A stretch of DNA of 64,000 bases, taken from assembly GCF_001485575.1 (NCBI RefSeq), contig NZ_BCNB01000006.1, forward strand, positions 3,038,001 to 3,102,000, read 5' to 3'. Positions 1-8,472 of the stretch are shown here, one piece after another. The notes beneath the pieces were generated by a model that saw only the letters and a list, made by a program, of their open reading frames with translations, was not told the origin of the DNA and did not search any database. How positions within the stretch are numbered: position 1 is the first letter of the stretch; each line of letters begins with the position of its first letter. A program made the translations under genes and the position numbers. The DNA is from Haloarcula sp. CBA1127 (GTDB taxonomy: Archaea; Halobacteriota; Halobacteria; Halobacteriales; Haloarculaceae).

Positions 1-665
1 AGCATCGCCGTCTGTCCCGCTGAGTTGCCGCGCATCGGGACCAGAACGCGGTCGTCACCGGACATCGACTCGTACAGGTACGTCGCTCGCTGCTCGTAGA
101 ACTGCTCGCGCCAGATGACAAAGAGGATGGCCACGAGTGTACTGGCAAGGAAGATGCTGGCAACGAACGTCGCCCGCTGGTTCGGTTCGACCAGCAGCGC
201 CAGCAGGGCGGTGGAATACGACGACGGCTCCTCGATGTCAAGCGGCCAGGTGACGACACCGGTCGCGAAGACGGCGAGACCAGCACCGAGCGCGTTGACG
301 CCGAACTGGCCGCCCGCGGCTGTGAGATAGCTGTTCGAGACAGCGAGCGCCCCCAGCCCACAGACCGCGCCGATAGTGAGTCCCGCGACGAACCGCTTCG
401 GGTCGGAGTACTTGCTCGTCGGGTCGACGAACAGCGTGTACGACCCCGCCGCGAGTGGCGGAAACAGCAGGAAGCTCAGTTGTGGGACGGCGTTCGCCAG
501 CGTCGTCACCAGCACGATAGCCAGCGGGACGAACACCAGCATCGAGAGGTGGACGAGGTTTTCAGTCACCTCTGCCCAGCGTCTGAAGTCCTGAAGTTCG
601 CGGCGCTCGACCCGCCGGAGTCGTCTGGCCGCCGCGTGGAGTCGCTTCCGGAACTGGTCGAGCAT
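1..665 (-). CDS. HPP-family integral membrane protein (3' end outside window)
   Basis: Reading from the ATG at 665 the frame stays open to the window edge, giving about 221 residues. After a basic amphipathic N-terminus (MLDQFRKRLHAAARRLRRVE) come several hydrophobic segments. The stretch around FPPLAAGSYTLFVDP resembles the conserved core of the HPP transmembrane family, and the tail seen here (RVLVPMRGNSAGQTAM) may lead into a universal-stress-like domain, as in some haloarchaeal HPP proteins. The protein is membrane-located; its function is not established, though some HPP relatives have been linked to nitrite transport. The gene stands alone, about 115 bp from the uridine phosphorylase gene, which is on the same strand upstream. 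The family call is fairly sure; the C-terminal domain is inferred. Confidence 0.7.
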   Translation of the reverse strand, partial: MLDQFRKRLHAAARRLRRVERRELQDFRRWAEVTENLVHLSMLVFVPLAIVLVTTLANAVPQLSFLLFPPLAAGSYTLFVDPTSKYSDPKRFVAGLTIGAVCGLGALAVSNSYLTAAGGQFGVNALGAGLAVFATGVVTWPLDIEEPSSYSTALLALLVEPNQRATFVASIFLASTLVAILFVIWREQFYEQRATYLYESMSGDDRVLVPMRGNSAGQTAM

Positions 666-780
666 ACCGGTTCTCACGGGAGAACGTCTGTTAAGCCCTC
701 CGCCGGAAAGCGGTGCGACCGGCCACTCATGCGGGTCTGATAGCCCGGCGGGCGCTCGCAGAATCCAGCGGTGCCGACGC

Positions 781-1506
781 TTACAGCGACGTGGTCGCCG
801 TCAGACTGATTTCGATGGCGCGCTCGACGTTGTTCTTGGCTTTCTCGGGGAGTTCCTCGTCCTCGGTTTCGCCCTTCTGTGTCCCCTCGACGAGGTTCCC
901 GTCGACGGTACAGATAGCGCCCGAGCGCAGGCCCTTACGGCGACACAGGGAGAACAGCGCGGCGGCCTCCATCTCGACGGCCAGCAGGCCGGCGGCCTCC
1001 CAGTCGTTGATGTACTCGTCCGTCTCGGCGTAGAAGGCGTCGTCCGTGGCGATGGGGCCGACGTGAACGTCCTCGTCGTTTGCCTCGGCGGCGTCGACCA
1101 GCGACGAGAGGACGTCGTAATCGGGGACGGCCGGGACGGCCTTGGATTCGTAGCGCTGGGACGTTCCCTCGTCCTTGGCCGCGCCGTTGGCGACGACCAT
1201 GTCCCCGATTTCGATGCCTTCCTGAAGCGCGCCAGTCGTTCCGACGCGGATGAGCGTCTCGACGCCGACCGCCTCCAGTTCCTCGACGGCGATGGCCGTC
1301 GACGGCGACCCGATGCCGGTCGAACAGATCGTCAGTTCGCGGCCGTCGTAGGTCGCGTTGACGAGTTTGTACTCGCGGTTCTCCGCGACGACCTCGTGGT
1401 CGTCACAGAGACCGGCGATGCGGTCGACGCGGCCGGGGTCGCCCGGCACGAGCGCGATGTCTGTCAGGTCACCCGGTTCGACGAGTAGATGCGGTTGTTT
1501 CGCCAT
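781..1506 (-). CDS. udp: Uridine phosphorylase / PNP-UDP family nucleoside phosphorylase
   Basis: The 241-residue product is a cytosolic family-1 nucleoside phosphorylase, which splits uridine or a related nucleoside with phosphate to give ribose 1-phosphate and base. Visible motifs are the phosphate-binding VPGDPGRVDRIA near residue 25, GIGSPSTAIAVEEL near 70, RVGTTGAL near 90, and the nucleoside-binding VEMEAAALFSL near 180. Length is typical. I chose the ATG at 1506 (MAKQPHLLVEPGD) over a GTG 15 nt upstream because family proteins begin close to this motif. A deoxyribose-phosphate aldolase gene lies 2.5 kb away and would fit the same nucleoside catabolism. Uridine versus other nucleoside specificity is inferred. 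Confidence 0.88.
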   Translation of the reverse strand: MAKQPHLLVEPGDLTDIALVPGDPGRVDRIAGLCDDHEVVAENREYKLVNATYDGRELTICSTGIGSPSTAIAVEELEAVGVETLIRVGTTGALQEGIEIGDMVVANGAAKDEGTSQRYESKAVPAVPDYDVLSSLVDAAEANDEDVHVGPIATDDAFYAETDEYINDWEAAGLLAVEMEAAALFSLCRRKGLRSGAICTVDGNLVEGTQKGETEDEELPEKAKNNVERAIEISLTATTSL

Positions 1507-1592
1507 ACAGGCCAGTCGCACGGAACTATTTAGTAGTCAGTGGATTCCCGTCGGTCACAACAGTGAGGTAGGACGGCCGCGAGAGAGGACGT

Positions 1593-1814
1593 ATGGCAGA
1601 CGATATCTCGCTGTTCGACAGACGGATGCGGGGGCCGGCGGGTATCGCTCTCGCCGCCGGAGTCGTCCTCGGACTGCTGACCGGCTACACCGTCGGCGCG
1701 GGAACGCCGGACGGCCCCTCGTGGACTCTCGTCGTCCCGTTCGCGCTGCTTGCCAGCGTCTTCCTGTATCTCGGGGCCTACAGAAACCTCTCGAAGCGGG
1801 TCCGGGACACGTAG
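1593..1814 (+). CDS. Small two-helix membrane protein
   Basis: This 73-residue protein has a short charged N-terminus (MADDISLFDRRMRGP), a hydrophobic helix (IALAAGVVLGLLTGYTVGAG), a short loop and a second helix (LVVPFALLASVFLYLGAYRNL), ending in a basic cytoplasmic tail. The pattern and codon use are those of a real haloarchaeal small membrane gene, but I do not recognise a function. It is divergent from the uridine phosphorylase gene and converges on the next membrane protein, with one base between the two stops. Confidence 0.6.
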   Translation: MADDISLFDRRMRGPAGIALAAGVVLGLLTGYTVGAGTPDGPSWTLVVPFALLASVFLYLGAYRNLSKRVRDT

Positions 1815-1815
1815 C

Positions 1816-2325
1816 TTACAGCCAGGTGACGAGCACTGGGATGAACAGCGCAAGCGCCGCTCCAAAAATGAACGCCGTGAGTGCCCACTGTCGGATGATC
1901 TCGTCAGCGTCGTCTCGGAGACTGCCGCCGAAGCGAGGCATGGCGATCCGAGCGAAGAAGTAGTAAATGAACGCGGAGACGCCCGCAACGCCAGCGATAT
2001 GCGGTAGCAGCGGGACGCCGTTGAGCGAGACTGCCGTCGGAAGCACGGTCGAGAGGCCTGCAACGACCGCACCGTAGAGCAGTGCTGCAACGAGGGCGGT
2101 GCCGTGATGCACAACGACGGCGATTGGATGGCCCACTGCGGCCGGGTCGGCGCGAGTGAGGCCGGCCGCGGCGACGTGTGCCGGCAGATACCCCTGATCC
2201 TGTGTCACCATCGGGATATTCAACAACAGACCGACGACCGCACCGGCGACGACACAGACGAACGCCCACTGCGCGATGGGGTAGTCAAGCACGTATCGTC
2301 CCTCGTTCGCAGTGCCAATGAGCAT
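1816..2325 (-). CDS. Hypothetical multi-pass membrane protein
   Basis: From the ATG at 2325 (MLIGTANEGRYVLDYPIAQW) the product is 169 residues with about four hydrophobic segments: AFVCVVAGAVVGLLLNIPMV, the AVVVHHGTALVAALLYGAVVAG region, LPHIAGVAGVSAFIYYFF, and the C-terminal WALTAFIFGAALALFIPVLV. A GTG 24 nt further upstream is possible but would add a non-hydrophobic extension. No family function is known to me. It converges with the small membrane gene upstream in the window and is divergent from the winged-helix regulator at 2567, which may regulate it. Confidence 0.65.
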   Translation of the reverse strand: MLIGTANEGRYVLDYPIAQWAFVCVVAGAVVGLLLNIPMVTQDQGYLPAHVAAAGLTRADPAAVGHPIAVVVHHGTALVAALLYGAVVAGLSTVLPTAVSLNGVPLLPHIAGVAGVSAFIYYFFARIAMPRFGGSLRDDADEIIRQWALTAFIFGAALALFIPVLVTWL

Positions 2326-2514
2326 TGTGTCATATGAACAGAACGACACAGCGACGACCGCTCTAAATACGAGGTCTGTGGCCAGGACAGCCTACTGTCA
2401 GGATTTTGTTCAAGATGTCTCACTGGGCACCAGCAGGCCTGTTTCAGCGTCCGCAACTGTGGCGTCTCGGTATACTCAGATACCGCCCTCAGCAGTCGAT
2501 TCACTCAATATAGT

Positions 2515-2546
2515 ACACCACGATAATATATATGTAGTCGTGTAGA
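2515..2546. promoter_or_regulatory. AT-rich promoter element with partial dyad before the regulator gene
   Basis: Ahead of the regulator at 2567 lies a TATA-like stretch (taatatatat, about 2524-2533). It is flanked by CACGA at 2519-2523 and its complement TCGTG at 2538-2542. The dyad around the TATA box suggests an operator, perhaps for autoregulation. The match is only 5 bp per arm, so this is tentative. Confidence 0.35.
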
Positions 2547-2566
2547 AAAGTGACGCAAGTTATACC

Positions 2567-2980
2567 ATGACACAGCAGCGCTACCAGAACGGGAAGCAGG
2601 TGATCAAACGCTGGGACGAGGTTTTCAAGGCCGTTACGGCCGAACCGCGGCGACAGCTCATCGTCGCGTTGTTGGATACCCACCCTGACGAGACAGTCCC
2701 GCTCCCCGAAAGTGCGATAAACCCAAACGTTCCGCAGGACCCGGAGGTTCTTCGGCAGGAGCTGTACCACTGTCATCTGCCGATGCTGTCCGACCACGAG
2801 TTCATTACGTGGGAAAGCGAGCCACTGGTTGCCGGTCGCGGCCCGCGGTTCGATGAGGTGGCCGTCGTGTTCGACTCGCTACAGTCCAACGCGATAGACG
2901 TTCCGGACTCGCTCGTATTCGGGTGTCAGCGGCTCGAACGGGAACGGCAGGAGCGCTTCGACGATTCGGTGGCAGAATAA
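2567..2980 (+). CDS. Haloarchaeal winged-helix regulator-like protein
   Basis: The 137-residue soluble protein has the layout of haloarchaeal ArsR-like or DUF7344-like regulators. A helical segment KRWDEVFKAVTAEPRRQLIVALLD leads a winged-helix fold, then LRQELYHCHLPMLSDHEFITW matches the recognition helix and the 'one-His' LPKL-type segment, and a C-terminal helical tail follows. It probably binds DNA; target and ligand are unknown. It is divergent from the membrane protein ending at 1816 and converges on the DUF63 gene. Function beyond DNA binding is not visible. Confidence 0.65.
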   Translation: MTQQRYQNGKQVIKRWDEVFKAVTAEPRRQLIVALLDTHPDETVPLPESAINPNVPQDPEVLRQELYHCHLPMLSDHEFITWESEPLVAGRGPRFDEVAVVFDSLQSNAIDVPDSLVFGCQRLERERQERFDDSVAE

Positions 2981-2988
2981 CGCCGCCC

Positions 2989-3825
2989 TCAGACCGGGCT
3001 GAACAGGAACAGGACGATATTGTTCGTGGCCGGGCCGATGCCGACGGCGGTCACAACCGCGAGCAAGAGGCTCGCTTCGACGGGATCCTCTTCGAGATAG
3101 TCATCGAGCAGGAAGACGACCGCAATCGCCACGAGCAGTTTGACGAACACGAACAGCCAGCCTTTGCCGAGATACGGCGCTGTCGGGAGCGTGCCGGCGA
3201 ACTCCATAATACGGGCCGGTATCGGCGTTCGCTCCGTGATGCCGATAACGTCAGCGCCGACCGCCGTCGAGACGCCATCGAGCATATGCGCGAACACGAC
3301 CGTCGGGGCCGCGTAGCGCATCCGGACGACGACCGGTGTCCGCCACAGCGCGACCGCAAGCACCGTCACGGCAGTCACGACGATTGCGACGACGACGGCG
3401 ACGGTCGGCCAGATGAGTCCCAGCAGGCCGGACTCCAGTGCCATCACGACGGCGATGACGAGCAGCACCGTCAGGAGTCCGATACCGATGTACCCCAGAT
3501 TACGCGATATGGTCTCGCTATGGCCGCGCCGGACGCTGAACAGCGTCAACGTGATCCAGACGACACCAAGCGTGACGAACGTCGTCAGGTACACCGCCGG
3601 TGCTCCGAACAGCGGTGCAACCACGGGTCTGTACGCTTCAATCGGTGGCTGGTGGAACGCGTGGAGCGCGCCGCCGAGCGCCATCCATGGCGTCAGGGCG
3701 ACCACGGTCCGCTGGTCGATCGGTGGTTCGAGGGCGTACAACAGCGCTGTCACTACGAGTGTGCCCGCAAGCAGCGCCACAGTGTACTCAAGCGGCGGGA
3801 GCGCTAACCCCGAAGGCAGTACCAT
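2989..3825 (-). CDS. DUF63 family membrane protein
   Basis: From the ATG at 3825 (MVLPSGLALPPLEYTVALLAG) the protein is 278 residues with about seven hydrophobic helices. The C-terminal part holds the DUF63 hallmarks: a conserved H-x-LDGVSTAVGADVIG segment, then E-RTPIPARIME, a lysine-containing KLLVAIAVVFLLDD helix and a final VVTAVGIGPATNNIVLFLF helix. It is an archaeal conserved integral membrane protein of unknown role. The frame is open far upstream of this start, but that region is antisense to deoC and lacks coding character. It converges with the regulator at 2567 (8 bp between stops) and is divergent from deoC. Confidence 0.82.
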   Translation of the reverse strand: MVLPSGLALPPLEYTVALLAGTLVVTALLYALEPPIDQRTVVALTPWMALGGALHAFHQPPIEAYRPVVAPLFGAPAVYLTTFVTLGVVWITLTLFSVRRGHSETISRNLGYIGIGLLTVLLVIAVVMALESGLLGLIWPTVAVVVAIVVTAVTVLAVALWRTPVVVRMRYAAPTVVFAHMLDGVSTAVGADVIGITERTPIPARIMEFAGTLPTAPYLGKGWLFVFVKLLVAIAVVFLLDDYLEEDPVEASLLLAVVTAVGIGPATNNIVLFLFSPV

Positions 3826-3977
3826 GTCCCTCACGCCGACGCCTACGAGGGAAAACCTTCCGAACGAGACCGACGGAGGGCACATCGGCACGAGCGGCGA
3901 CCGTCGGACAGGGTGCCAGTAGCCCCAGCGCTTGCCGCCCGCCGTCTTTACGTAGGCACCGCGTGTCACCCCGCGGT

Positions 3978-4673
3978 ATGGACGATATACCAGACCGCAT
4001 CGAACATACGATCCTCGGACCGACGACGACACCGGACGACGTGCGAACTTGCCTCGACGAGGCGCTCCAGTACGGAATGCGGGCGTGCATCCCCCCGTGG
4101 GCGCTCCCACTTGCGACTGAATACGCGAACGTCCCGCTCACGGCCGTTATCGACTTCCCCCATGGCCAGGGCCAGACCGACAGCGTCTGCAAGGCGGCCA
4201 AGCTGGCCTGGGACGCCGGAGCCGACGAACTGGATATGGTGTGCAACGTGGGCTTGCTCAAAGCCGGCGAGGACGATGCCGTTCAGGACCACATCACCGA
4301 AGTCGTCGCCAGCGTCCCGGTGCCCGTGAAGGTCATCGTCGAAGCGCCGCTGCTTTCCGACGACGAACTCGAACGGGTCGGACAGCTCGTTGCAGACGCC
4401 GACGCCGCGTATCTCAAGACTGCGACGGGATTCAGCGAGGGCGGCGCGACGGTCCACGACGTAGAGATTCTCAGCAAATACCTCCCGGTGAAAGCCAGCG
4501 GCGGCGTCGGGTCGTGGGCCGACGCCAAGGAGATGTTCGAGGCCGGGGCCGAGCGGATCGGTGCGTCGAGCGGCGATACCATCGTTCGGGGGTGGCAGGC
4601 CACGACGGAAGGCAAAACCCCGGCCGAACCGGAGCGAGATCGGGACGACGCGGACACAACCGACGGCTACTGA
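3978..4673 (+). CDS. deoC: Deoxyribose-phosphate aldolase
   Basis: The product of 231 residues catalyses reversible cleavage of 2-deoxyribose 5-phosphate into glyceraldehyde 3-phosphate and acetaldehyde in nucleoside catabolism. Family signatures are ELDMVCNVGLLKAG, with the catalytic-site Asp, VKVIVEAPLL, the Schiff-base lysine region AYLKTATGFS, and VKASGGVGSWADAKEM with the second active-site lysine. The ATG at 3978 is preceded by a TATA-like tctttacgta about 27 nt upstream, so the transcript is probably leaderless. The frame stays open further 5', but that part is antisense to the DUF63 gene. Confidence 0.93.
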   Translation: MDDIPDRIEHTILGPTTTPDDVRTCLDEALQYGMRACIPPWALPLATEYANVPLTAVIDFPHGQGQTDSVCKAAKLAWDAGADELDMVCNVGLLKAGEDDAVQDHITEVVASVPVPVKVIVEAPLLSDDELERVGQLVADADAAYLKTATGFSEGGATVHDVEILSKYLPVKASGGVGSWADAKEMFEAGAERIGASSGDTIVRGWQATTEGKTPAEPERDRDDADTTDGY

Positions 4674-4723
4674 CCGGTCCAATCCGTCGCCCTTTTGCCG
4701 TCCTGGCGATAGTGTTTGGATGA

Positions 4724-6007
4724 ATGGCCCGGTATCACATCGAGACGTACGGGTGCACCTCGAACAGAGGTGAGACCCAGCAGATCGAGCAGGCGCTCCG
4801 GGAAGGCGGGCACCACCCCGCCGACGGGCCGGAGTCCGCCGACGTGGCGATCCTCAACACCTGTACGGTGCTTGAGAAGACCGAACGCAATATGCTCGCA
4901 CGGGCCAAAGAACTCGACAAGGAAACGCCGGCCGACCTCGTCATCACGGGCTGTATGGCGCTCGCGCAGGGCGAAGAGTTCCAGAGCGCCGACATCGACG
5001 CCGAAGTGCTCCACTGGGACGACGTCCCGCAGTACGTCCTCAACGGCGAGTGCCCGACGATCACGCCGGACACCGAAACGGTGCTCAACGGCGTCGTCGG
5101 CATCCTCCCCATCGCCCGGGGCTGTATGTCAGACTGTTCCTACTGCATCACCAAGCAGGCGACCGGTCGAATCGAATCGCCCTCTGTCGAGGAGAACGTT
5201 GAGAAGGCCCGCGCGCTCGTCCACGCCGGCGCAAAGGAAATCCGTATCACCGGCCAGGACACGGGCGTCTACGGCTGGGATACGAACCAAGGGACGAGCC
5301 TCCTGCCGGAGCTACTCGACCGCATCTGTTCCGACATCGACGGCGACTTCCGGGTCCGTGTTGGCATGGCGAACCCGAAGGGACTCCATGGCGTCCGAGA
5401 CGAACTCGCGGCGGTGTTCGCCGAGCACGACAAACTGTACAACTTCATCCACGCACCCGTCCAGTCCGGCAGCGACGACGTGCTGGCAGATATGCGCCGC
5501 CAGCACGCCGTTTCGGAGTATCTGGAGGTCGTCGAGACACTGGACGACCAGCTGGACTACTGGACGCTGTCGACGGACTTCATCGTCGGCTTCCCGACCG
5601 AGGAGCCGGCCGACCACGAGCAGTCGATGGCGCTGCTTCGCGAGACCCGCCCTGAAAAGATCAACGTCACGCGCTTCTCGAAGCGGCCCGGCACCGACGC
5701 TGACGACATGAAGGGACTCGGCGGCCAGACTAAGAAGGACCGCTCGAAGGAAATGAGCGAGGCGAAGATGGAACTGATGGCCGAGGCCTACGAAGAGATG
5801 GTCGGTCACACGTCTTCGGTGTTGCTCGTCGAGGACGGTACCGACGAGTCGCTGGTGGGCTACGACGAGGCCTACCGGCAGGTCGTCATCGCCGACGCAG
5901 AGAAACGAGGCCTCGAAATCGGCGACACGGTCGACGTGGAGATCACGAGCCACAACACCGTGTACGCCTTCGGCGAGCCGGTCGAGCGGGCGCAGGTCGC
6001 GGACTAA
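4724..6007 (+). CDS. tRNA N6-threonylcarbamoyladenosine (t6A37) methylthiotransferase
   Basis: This 427-residue radical-SAM enzyme belongs to the MiaB-type methylthiotransferases, archaeal/eukaryotic CDKAL1-like branch, which convert t6A37 to ms2t6A37 in ANN-decoding tRNAs. The N-terminal UPF0004 domain has the three cluster cysteines (YGCTSNRGE, NTCTVLEKT, ITGCMAL). The radical-SAM triad CMSDCSYC lies near residue 135, followed by VRVGMANPKGL, HAPVQSGSDDVLADMRR and FIVGFPTE. A C-terminal TRAM domain (VGHTSSVLLVEDG to VDVEITSHNTVYAFGEP) closes the protein. It lies 50 bp after deoC on the same strand and may be cotranscribed. Confidence 0.92.
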   Translation: MARYHIETYGCTSNRGETQQIEQALREGGHHPADGPESADVAILNTCTVLEKTERNMLARAKELDKETPADLVITGCMALAQGEEFQSADIDAEVLHWDDVPQYVLNGECPTITPDTETVLNGVVGILPIARGCMSDCSYCITKQATGRIESPSVEENVEKARALVHAGAKEIRITGQDTGVYGWDTNQGTSLLPELLDRICSDIDGDFRVRVGMANPKGLHGVRDELAAVFAEHDKLYNFIHAPVQSGSDDVLADMRRQHAVSEYLEVVETLDDQLDYWTLSTDFIVGFPTEEPADHEQSMALLRETRPEKINVTRFSKRPGTDADDMKGLGGQTKKDRSKEMSEAKMELMAEAYEEMVGHTSSVLLVEDGTDESLVGYDEAYRQVVIADAEKRGLEIGDTVDVEITSHNTVYAFGEPVERAQVAD

Positions 6008-6050
6008 ACGGGTCGTCGGCTCAAATTTTCAGCCTGAATCGACCGTCCGC

Positions 6051-6437
6051 TCAGTCACTGCTGTAGGCTTCGCGAAGGAACGTTACCGCTGCGCCGAACA
6101 TCGCGAGGTTGCCGAAGAAGGCCAGACGCTCGCCGCCCCGGTCGTCCGGGTCGGCGTTCCAGAAGTCGTGCATCGTCGGAGTGACAACGGCAAGGAACGT
6201 GGCGACAGCACCGGTCGAAACACGGGGGAGCCGCCAGAATGCCGTCCCCAGCCCGCCGACAAGCATCATCCCCGAGGCCAGCGGGGCCAGCAGGTCCGGT
6301 GCGGGGACACCCGCCGACTCAGCATACTCAATAGCGTCTTCCATGTCCCGGAAGTCCTCAGCGGCCTGGAGGGCCACGCCGAGGCCGAACAACAGTCGTC
6401 CAAGCGCGAGCCAGCTACGTGATGAGTCGTCACCCAT
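6051..6437 (-). CDS. DoxX-like small membrane protein
   Basis: The 128-residue protein has four hydrophobic helices and DoxX-family wording: WLALGRLLFGLGVALQAAEDF, then VPAPDLLAPLASGMMLVGGLG, a third helix, then TPTMHDFWNADPDDRGGERLAFFGNLAMFGAAVTFL, which matches the conserved 'MHDFW..DP..R..E...F..N' of the family. DoxX relatives are quinone-linked or of unknown function. It is convergent with the methylthiotransferase gene and 33 bp downstream of the CDF transporter on the same strand, so the two may be cotranscribed. Confidence 0.78.
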   Translation of the reverse strand: MGDDSSRSWLALGRLLFGLGVALQAAEDFRDMEDAIEYAESAGVPAPDLLAPLASGMMLVGGLGTAFWRLPRVSTGAVATFLAVVTPTMHDFWNADPDDRGGERLAFFGNLAMFGAAVTFLREAYSSD

Positions 6438-6470
6438 ATGCTACAGCATGGCACGGAAGCTACTAAAACA

Positions 6471-7385
6471 TCACTCCAGGTCAGCGAGCCGTTCCACTTC
6501 CTCGTCGTCTTTCCACTCGCCGAGTTCCTTCGGGTCGACGTGGATGAACGCGTCGTCGACCTCCGGAAGCTCCTCGATGGACTTGATGACCGCCGTCTCG
6601 ATGTCGTGGGCCTCGAACAGTGTCAGGTCTCCCTCCACCTCGATGTGGAGGCTCACGTCGATTTCGGGACCGACGTAGTGAGCGATGACATCGTGTGCGC
6701 CGCTGACCTTCGGGTGGTCGAGTGCGCGGCGGAGAATCTCGCGCCGGAGGTCCTCCGGCGGTGCGCCGCCGACGAGATACGTGACGTTTTCCTGCACGAC
6801 CTCGATACCAGTGTAGATGATGCCGATTGCGACGACGAGGGCGGCCAGCGGGTCAGCGATGGGGTAGCCGGCCATCGCGCCAGCGACGCCGACAAGCGCC
6901 GCTCCCGCGGTAAGGATGTCGTTGCGGTTGTCCTTCGCCGTCGCAATGAGCGCCGGGGAGTTACGGTCCGTGCCCGCGCGGAGACAGTAGCGGTAGAGGG
7001 CGTACTTCGCGACTGCCGAGAACACGAGTACGAGTACAGCGGCTGGCCCCTGTGTCACCGAGACGTCCCCGGTCAACAGGGCAGTCCCGGCGTTCCAGAG
7101 GACGAACCCGCCAGCGGCGAAGATACCTGCGGCGACGAACAGCGAGACGAACGGCTCGATGCGCTCGTGGCCGTGGGGGTGCTCGAAGTCAGGCGGGCGC
7201 GTCGTCAGGTACAGTCCAGCAACGATGACCAGCGAGTAGGCGGTGTCGGCGGCGCTGTTGACCGCCTCGGACTGGACGGCGAAGCTCCCAGTAGTGAGCC
7301 AGATGCTGGCTTTCAGCAGCACGAGGAGAAGGTTGACGCCGAGAACGAGCAGGCCGACTCGCCTGAGCGTCGCGCGGCGTGACAT
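6471..7385 (-). CDS. Cation diffusion facilitator (CDF) family metal efflux transporter
   Basis: The 304-residue product has six transmembrane helices followed by a cytoplasmic ferredoxin-like domain (about residues 210-295). The HPHGHERIEP loop between helices 2 and 3 is the CDF signature. The transport site in helix 2 reads N-S-A-A-D and in helix 5 D-N-R-N-D, so it has N/D and D/D instead of the H/D pairs of zinc exporters. This composition points to Mn(II) or Fe(II) rather than Zn(II), which is an inference from site residues. It sits in the cell membrane and exports divalent metal against protons. Confidence 0.9.
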   Translation of the reverse strand: MSRRATLRRVGLLVLGVNLLLVLLKASIWLTTGSFAVQSEAVNSAADTAYSLVIVAGLYLTTRPPDFEHPHGHERIEPFVSLFVAAGIFAAGGFVLWNAGTALLTGDVSVTQGPAAVLVLVFSAVAKYALYRYCLRAGTDRNSPALIATAKDNRNDILTAGAALVGVAGAMAGYPIADPLAALVVAIGIIYTGIEVVQENVTYLVGGAPPEDLRREILRRALDHPKVSGAHDVIAHYVGPEIDVSLHIEVEGDLTLFEAHDIETAVIKSIEELPEVDDAFIHVDPKELGEWKDDEEVERLADLE

Positions 7386-7463
7386 TGCTCCCCCGTTGTC
7401 GGGCCGCCGTCAAAGCCGCTTCGACACTGGCGCAGTTCGCTCCGGGCTTTGCTTACGACCGTC

Positions 7464-8000
7464 TCAGTTGATTCGGACAGCCCCGTCTTCGGGGACGGTC
7501 GTTCCGTCCTGTGACGCGAACGCAGCGTAGAGCCGGTCGTACGTCTCTTCGACGGCCTCGACGATGACTTTCGTATCACTGATCACCGGCATGAAGTTGG
7601 TGTCGCCGTTCCACCGCGGGACGACGTGGGTATGGAGGTGGTCGTCAATCGAGCCGCCGGCCGCCGTTCCGCCGAGGTTCAGCCCGGCGTTGAACGCGTC
7701 TGGGGACAGCGCGGTTTCAAGGGCGTCGAAGGTCCGCTGTTTCAGTTGGGCGTGGTCGAGTAGGGTTTCGTCGTCGAGGTCGCCGTACTCACCGGTGTGG
7801 GTATGCGGAATGACCATCACGTGTCCGGGGTTGTACGGGTAGTTGTTTAGGAGGACAAAGGCGTGGTCGCTTCGCGCCACGAGATTGTTCGCTTGGTCGT
7901 CATCCTGTGCCTGAAACGCACAGAACACGCAGTCGACATCGGAGTTTGTCTCCTCGCGTTCGACCCACTCGATGCGCCACGGCGCAAACACCTTGTCCAT
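7464..8000 (-). CDS. HIT family nucleotide hydrolase/transferase
   Basis: A 178-residue cytosolic histidine-triad protein. The triad HLHTHV lies at residues 121-126 after the GLNLGGTAAGGSIDD loop typical of HIT nucleotide-binding proteins. An N-terminal C-V-F-C pair (residues 24-27) with downstream histidines suggests the zinc site found in related HIT proteins. Such enzymes hydrolyse dinucleoside polyphosphates or nucleotide conjugates; the substrate here is unknown. The start MDKVFAPWR is the usual one for haloarchaeal homologues. Confidence 0.88.
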   Translation of the reverse strand: MDKVFAPWRIEWVEREETNSDVDCVFCAFQAQDDDQANNLVARSDHAFVLLNNYPYNPGHVMVIPHTHTGEYGDLDDETLLDHAQLKQRTFDALETALSPDAFNAGLNLGGTAAGGSIDDHLHTHVVPRWNGDTNFMPVISDTKVIVEAVEETYDRLYAAFASQDGTTVPEDGAVRIN

Positions 8001-8147
8001 ATCGCCAGTTGTCGACCCACCAGCAAAAACGACAGGACTGGTACCGCAAAATGAGTATATAAAAGTATTGGCCGTTCATGCAAACTGATCGAGTTCTGTG
8101 GCCTTAGCGAGGTTTTTAAACATTCTTATAGGATCTAAGGGCGTTTT

Positions 8148-8166
8148 CGGCAGAAATCAACTGCCG
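8148..8166. promoter_or_regulatory. Short perfect inverted repeat in a divergent intergenic region
   Basis: CGGCAG (8148-8153) and CTGCCG (8161-8166) form a 6-bp perfect dyad with a 7-nt centre. It lies between two AT-rich elements (tttttaaac near 8114 and ttttata near 8210) in the 243-bp gap between the HIT gene and the zinc-ribbon gene. It may be an operator or an RNA hairpin; nothing further can be said. Confidence 0.3.
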
Positions 8167-8210
8167 TCTGGCGATAAACAGTGCTGAACGGACCAGAACT
8201 GAGGTCGGTT

Positions 8211-8217
8211 TTTATAC
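8211..8217 (+). promoter_or_regulatory. TATA box of the zinc-ribbon gene
   Basis: The sequence ggtcggtttttatactccc places a TATA-like element about 28-30 nt ahead of the ATG at 8244. That spacing fits a leaderless haloarchaeal transcript and is the reason for choosing 8244 over the in-frame ATG at 8271. Confidence 0.5.
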
Positions 8218-8243
8218 TCCCTACCCGGCTTGTATCAGACGGG

Positions 8244-8441
8244 ATGGCAGCGATAAACGACGGCGTTGACATGGCTGAACACTGTTCGACGTGTGACCGT
8301 GAGACACCGCACGCCGTGCGTGTCCAGATACAGACAGAGTCCGATAAACGCGAAAACGCGGCGTTTTCCCGAGAGCCGTATCGGGTTAGCGAGTGCCAAA
8401 TCTGTGGGACAACCACGTCGACACGGATGAACAACGCCTAA
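8244..8441 (+). CDS. Small zinc beta-ribbon protein
   Basis: The 65-residue protein carries two Cys pairs, HCSTCDRETPH and ECQICGTT, spaced as a zinc beta-ribbon. Between them is the strongly conserved haloarchaeal wording QTESDKRENAAFSREPYRV, and the end RMNNA is also conserved. It is a member of a widespread haloarchaeal small zinc-finger family (I believe DUF7835) of unknown function; such micro-proteins are often nucleic-acid- or protein-binding. It is convergent with the methionine aminopeptidase gene across a 220-bp gap holding tandem hairpin repeats. Confidence 0.8.
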   Translation: MAAINDGVDMAEHCSTCDRETPHAVRVQIQTESDKRENAAFSREPYRVSECQICGTTTSTRMNNA

Positions 8442-8472
8442 CCATCCCACACACCCCACCCCCACCCCACCC

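Noticed and set aside
2923..3807. Open frame of 294 codons on the plus strand
   Set aside because: It is antisense to the DUF63 gene; composition is extremely Arg/Asp/His-rich, typical of a shadow of a hydrophobic gene.
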